Source: an uncultured Lachnospiraceae bacterium (GTDB taxonomy: Bacteria > Bacillota > Clostridia > Lachnospirales > Lachnospiraceae). From it: a DNA stretch of 64,000 nucleotides. Positions 61,494 through 64,000 of this stretch are shown here, in pieces. The DNA lies in NCBI GenBank assembly GCA_944381745.1, contig CALWMI010000113.1:1-64000 (forward strand), written 5' to 3'. Made by a program: the position numbers and the translations under genes. The notes beneath the pieces were generated by a model. It was not told where the DNA came from. It worked only from the letters and a program-made list of their open reading frames with translations, and searched no databases. Positions within the stretch are counted from its first letter, which is position 1. Each line of letters starts with the position of its first letter.

Positions 61494-63230
61494 TCAGTCC
61501 CCCGCTTTCTCTATCGCATGAAATTTGCACAGGCTCTCGCACAGCCCGCAGCCGGTGCAGAGCGTCTCGTCGATGTGCACCGTGCCGTCCGCATTACGTC
61601 CGATGGCCGGGCAGCCCGGCTTCAGGCACATGCCGCATTTCTTGCACAGGTCTGTATGTACGATATGGTGAGGCTTTCTCCCCTTATCCAGCAGGACGCA
61701 GGGCGACTTGGTGATGATCACGGACACCTCGTCCCTGGCCGTCTCCTCCTTCAGTACCTGCTCCAGGCGGTCGATGTCGAAGGCGTTCACCTCGGTCACA
61801 TGCCGCACGCCCATAGCCTCGCACAGCTTTTTCAAATCTATGGCATAGGTAGGCTGGCCGTTGAGCATCTTGCCGGTGGCCGCGTGATCCTGGTGACCGG
61901 TCATGCCGGTGGTGGAGTTGTCCAGGATGACCACCGTCCCTGTCCCCTGGTTGTACACCATGTTCATCAGGGCGTTGACGCCGGTGTGCAGGAAAGTGGA
62001 ATCCCCGATCACAGCCACCCAATCCTTGATATACTCCTTGCCTCTGGCCTTCTCCATGCCGTGCAGGGAGGAGATGCTGGCTCCCATGCAGATCGTGGTG
62101 TCGATGACCTCCAGCGGCGCGACGGCTCCCAGCGTATAGCAGCCGATATCCCCGGCCGCATGGAGCTTCAGCTTCTTCATCACGGTGAAGACGCTGCGGT
62201 GCGGACATCCCGGGCAGAGGATCGGCGGGCGCACCGGGACATCTGCCGGCGCCTTCGTCTCTGTGCTCTCGTGGAGCACGGCCCTGCGCAGCAGCTCTGC
62301 GCTGTACTCGCCCTGGATGGTAAAGATCTCCTTTCCAATGCAGGAAATCCCCCAGGAGCGCACCTGCTCCTCGATCACCGGCTCCAGCTCCTCCACAATA
62401 TAGAGGGTATCCACCTGGGCGGCGAACTCCTCAATCAGCTTCCTGGGCAGCGGGTTGACAATGCCCAGCTTCAGCACAGACGCCTGGGGCAGGGCCTCCC
62501 GCACATACTGGTAGGGGATGCCGCTGGTGATAACCCCCATCGAGGTATCCCGCATCTCCACCCGGTTGATGGGGAAGGAGCAGCCGTCAGCGATCAGCGC
62601 CTGGTTCCTCTTCTCCACATGCACATGGCGGGGAATGGCTTTGGCCGGCATCATCACATGCTTGCCGATATTCTTCACATAGGGCTTGTCCTCCACTTCC
62701 CTGCGCTCGCCCAGCTCCACAACTCCCTGGGAGTGGGACAGCCTGGTGGTGGAACGCACAATGACCGGCGTATCGTATTTCTCACTTAAGTCAAAGGCAA
62801 AAATCATAAAATCCTTGGCTTCCTGGGAGTCCGACGGCTCCAGCACCGGCACGCCTGCCGCGCGCCCGATCATCCGGGTATCCTGCTCGTTCTGGGAGCT
62901 GTACATGCCCGGGTCGTCGGCGGCCACCAGCACCAGGCCTCCTGTAGCCCCGATATAGGACATGGTGTACAGCGGGTCTGCCGCCACGTTCACGCCCACA
63001 TGCTTCATGGACGCCATCGCCCGCACGCCGCTGATGGACGCGCCGGAGGCTACCTCCATGGCCACCTTCTCATTGGGCGACCACTCTGCGTAGACCCCCT
63101 CATATTTTACTAGGTTCTCACTGATCTCTGTGCTCGGCGTACCCGGATAAGCCGCCGACACCTTCACGCCGGCCTCGTAGGCTCCCCTGGCAAACGCCTC
63201 GTTGCCGAGCATCACTGCTTTCTCTGACAT
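61494..63230 (-). CDS. iorA: Indolepyruvate:ferredoxin oxidoreductase, alpha subunit
   Basis: The product has 578 residues. The N-terminal pyrimidine-binding domain (AYPGTPSTEISE) is followed by a linker domain, the TPP-binding domain (CPGCPHRSVF, GDIGCYTLG, GDSTFLHTG), and a C-terminal two-cluster ferredoxin domain (CKKCGMCLKPGCP and CTGCGLCESLC). It makes arylacetyl-CoA from indole-, phenyl- or hydroxyphenylpyruvate. GAGGTC lies before the start and a promoter is at 63297-63325. Confidence 0.96.
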   Translation of the reverse strand: MSEKAVMLGNEAFARGAYEAGVKVSAAYPGTPSTEISENLVKYEGVYAEWSPNEKVAMEVASGASISGVRAMASMKHVGVNVAADPLYTMSYIGATGGLVLVAADDPGMYSSQNEQDTRMIGRAAGVPVLEPSDSQEAKDFMIFAFDLSEKYDTPVIVRSTTRLSHSQGVVELGERREVEDKPYVKNIGKHVMMPAKAIPRHVHVEKRNQALIADGCSFPINRVEMRDTSMGVITSGIPYQYVREALPQASVLKLGIVNPLPRKLIEEFAAQVDTLYIVEELEPVIEEQVRSWGISCIGKEIFTIQGEYSAELLRRAVLHESTETKAPADVPVRPPILCPGCPHRSVFTVMKKLKLHAAGDIGCYTLGAVAPLEVIDTTICMGASISSLHGMEKARGKEYIKDWVAVIGDSTFLHTGVNALMNMVYNQGTGTVVILDNSTTGMTGHQDHAATGKMLNGQPTYAIDLKKLCEAMGVRHVTEVNAFDIDRLEQVLKEETARDEVSVIITKSPCVLLDKGRKPHHIVHTDLCKKCGMCLKPGCPAIGRNADGTVHIDETLCTGCGLCESLCKFHAIEKAGD

Positions 63231-63296
63231 TGTTTTGACCTCACTTCCTTGGCCCTCCCCTGCCGCCTCCGGGCGGGGAGAACGCCGCTGTTTTTC

Positions 63297-63325
63297 ATTT
63301 TAACACTGTTCCCTCCGTTTGTCTA
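63297..63325 (-). promoter_or_regulatory. Promoter of the iorA-iorB-ACT operon
   Basis: On the minus strand TAGACA (63325-63320) and TAAAAT (63302-63297) have a 17-base spacer, about 65 bases before the iorA start. Confidence 0.6.
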
Positions 63326-63370
63326 TTGGAAAGGGCGGCCGGGACTTGTGAAAATACTGCAAAATACCGC

Positions 63371-63405
63371 AAAAGGGACTGCGAAGACAATCTCTTCACA
63401 GCCCC
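63371..63405 (-). terminator. Intrinsic terminator after deoC
   Basis: On the minus strand a 13-bp stem with two G-T pairs (63405-63393 with 63387-63375) and a 5-base loop is followed by TTTTGCGG, 35 bases past the deoC stop. Confidence 0.8.
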
Positions 63406-63440
63406 TGCAGCTCCCTATTTTCTTCCTGCCAGAGAGCAGT

Positions 63441-64000
63441 TTAGTCTGCCACAATCGCCCCGGTGGCGCTGGCGCCTATCCTGGTCGCCCCTGCCTCCAG
63501 CATGGCCATCGCTGCCGCCTTGTCCCGGATTCCGCCAGAGGCCTTCACCCCCATCTCCGGGCCAACCGCAGCTCTCATGAGCTTGATATCCTCCACGGTG
63601 GCTCCCCCCGTGGAAAATCCGGTGGATGTCTTCACAAAAGCCGCCCCGGCCCGCACAGCGGCTTTGCACGCCTCCACCTTTTCTTCGTCTGTAAGCAGGC
63701 AGGTCTCCAGGATCACCTTCACCTTCGCGTCCCCCGCCGCGCTGACCACGGCCTTGATGTCTCTGTAGACGTAATCCCAGTCGCCGCCCTTGGCCCTGCC
63801 GATATTGATTACCATGTCGATCTCGTCCGCGCCGTCTTCCACCGCCTTCATCGTCTCGACGGCTTTGCCCATCGTGGACATTGCGCCCAGGGGGAAGCCC
63901 ACCACACAGCAGGTCATAACCCTGCTTCCCGCAAGCGCCTTCTTAACCGTCGCCGCCCAGCAGGTATTTACGCACACGCTGGCCGTATGGTACTCCCTCG
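63441..64000 (-). CDS. deoC: Deoxyribose-phosphate aldolase, N-terminus outside the window
   Basis: The visible 186 or so residues are the C-terminal part; the frame is open to the window edge, so the start is missing. DeoC marks are SVCVNTCW at the left, [28 protein letters not shown] and the Schiff-base lysine in [16 protein letters not shown], then VKASGGIRD. It splits deoxyribose 5-phosphate into glyceraldehyde 3-phosphate and acetaldehyde in nucleoside salvage. Confidence 0.94.
   Translation of the reverse strand, partial: REYHTASVCVNTCWAATVKKALAGSRVMTCCVVGFPLGAMSTMGKAVETMKAVEDGADEIDMVINIGRAKGGDWDYVYRDIKAVVSAAGDAKVKVILETCLLTDEEKVEACKAAVRAGAAFVKTSTGFSTGGATVEDIKLMRAAVGPEMGVKASGGIRDKAAAMAMLEAGATRIGASATGAIVAD

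Overview
The window looks like a chromosomal segment of a GC-rich, low-oxygen gut Firmicute of the Lachnospiraceae type. The evidence is gene content only: a LysA of the family common in Lachnospiraceae, DUF1836, YerC/YecD and DUF2156 proteins, type III glutamine synthetase, indolepyruvate:ferredoxin oxidoreductase, many ferredoxin-like proteins, strong AGGAGG ribosome sites and TTGACA/TATAAT promoters. No rRNA, tRNA or CRISPR array was seen.

Layout. (1) 1-3090 is the right end of an integrated element (prophage or ICE): regulator tail, ImmA-like protein, HsdR-N-like protein and tyrosine integrase, lying against the 3' end of rlmD. (2) 3088-9254 is core housekeeping: rlmD, a small acidic membrane protein, pcrA, DUF1836 and YerC-like regulators. 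(3) 9247-16735 is a minus-strand flavoprotein/iron-sulfur oxidoreductase operon of the HcnABC type with a DctM-like permease, preceded by lysA. (4) 16868-21537 holds a MATE exporter and a substrate-binding lipoprotein gene that is split by a 2157-bp element carrying a large serine recombinase and a small membrane protein. (5) 21731-34669 holds deoD, hsp20, a ClC-type antiporter, a glutamine synthetase III gene broken by an in-frame amber codon, fba, a galactose-type binding protein, and the cell-envelope set ftsE-ftsX-M23 peptidase-S41 protease-lipid kinase. (6) 34767-44893 holds a CdaR regulator and a six-gene operon from DUF2156 to nadE. (7) 45198-57905 holds a repeat-rich lipoprotein, a beta-glucoside PTS operon, a two-component operon that also encodes a glycosyltransferase fused to a hypoxanthine-DNA glycosylase, a VanY-type carboxypeptidase and a transglutaminase-like protein. 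(8) 57992-64000 holds cspA, an aryl-CoA ligase/ACT pair, the convergent ACT-iorB-iorA operon and a partial deoC.

The most unusual system is the serine-recombinase element. The 11-bp repeat ATTCGGGGCTG flanks it. Joining the flanks at that repeat restores one 334-residue lipoprotein reading frame without a base gained or lost, and joining the element's ends makes a strongly symmetric site. This is the architecture of a reversible skin-like gene interruption in a very small element. A hairpin that ends in a T run and contains the recombinase ribosome site separates the two element genes, suggesting restricted recombinase expression.

A second theme is tandem repeats of 16-58 bp, found mostly just past stop codons and sometimes in frame inside genes. 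All assignments come from reading the sequence; no database search was run.
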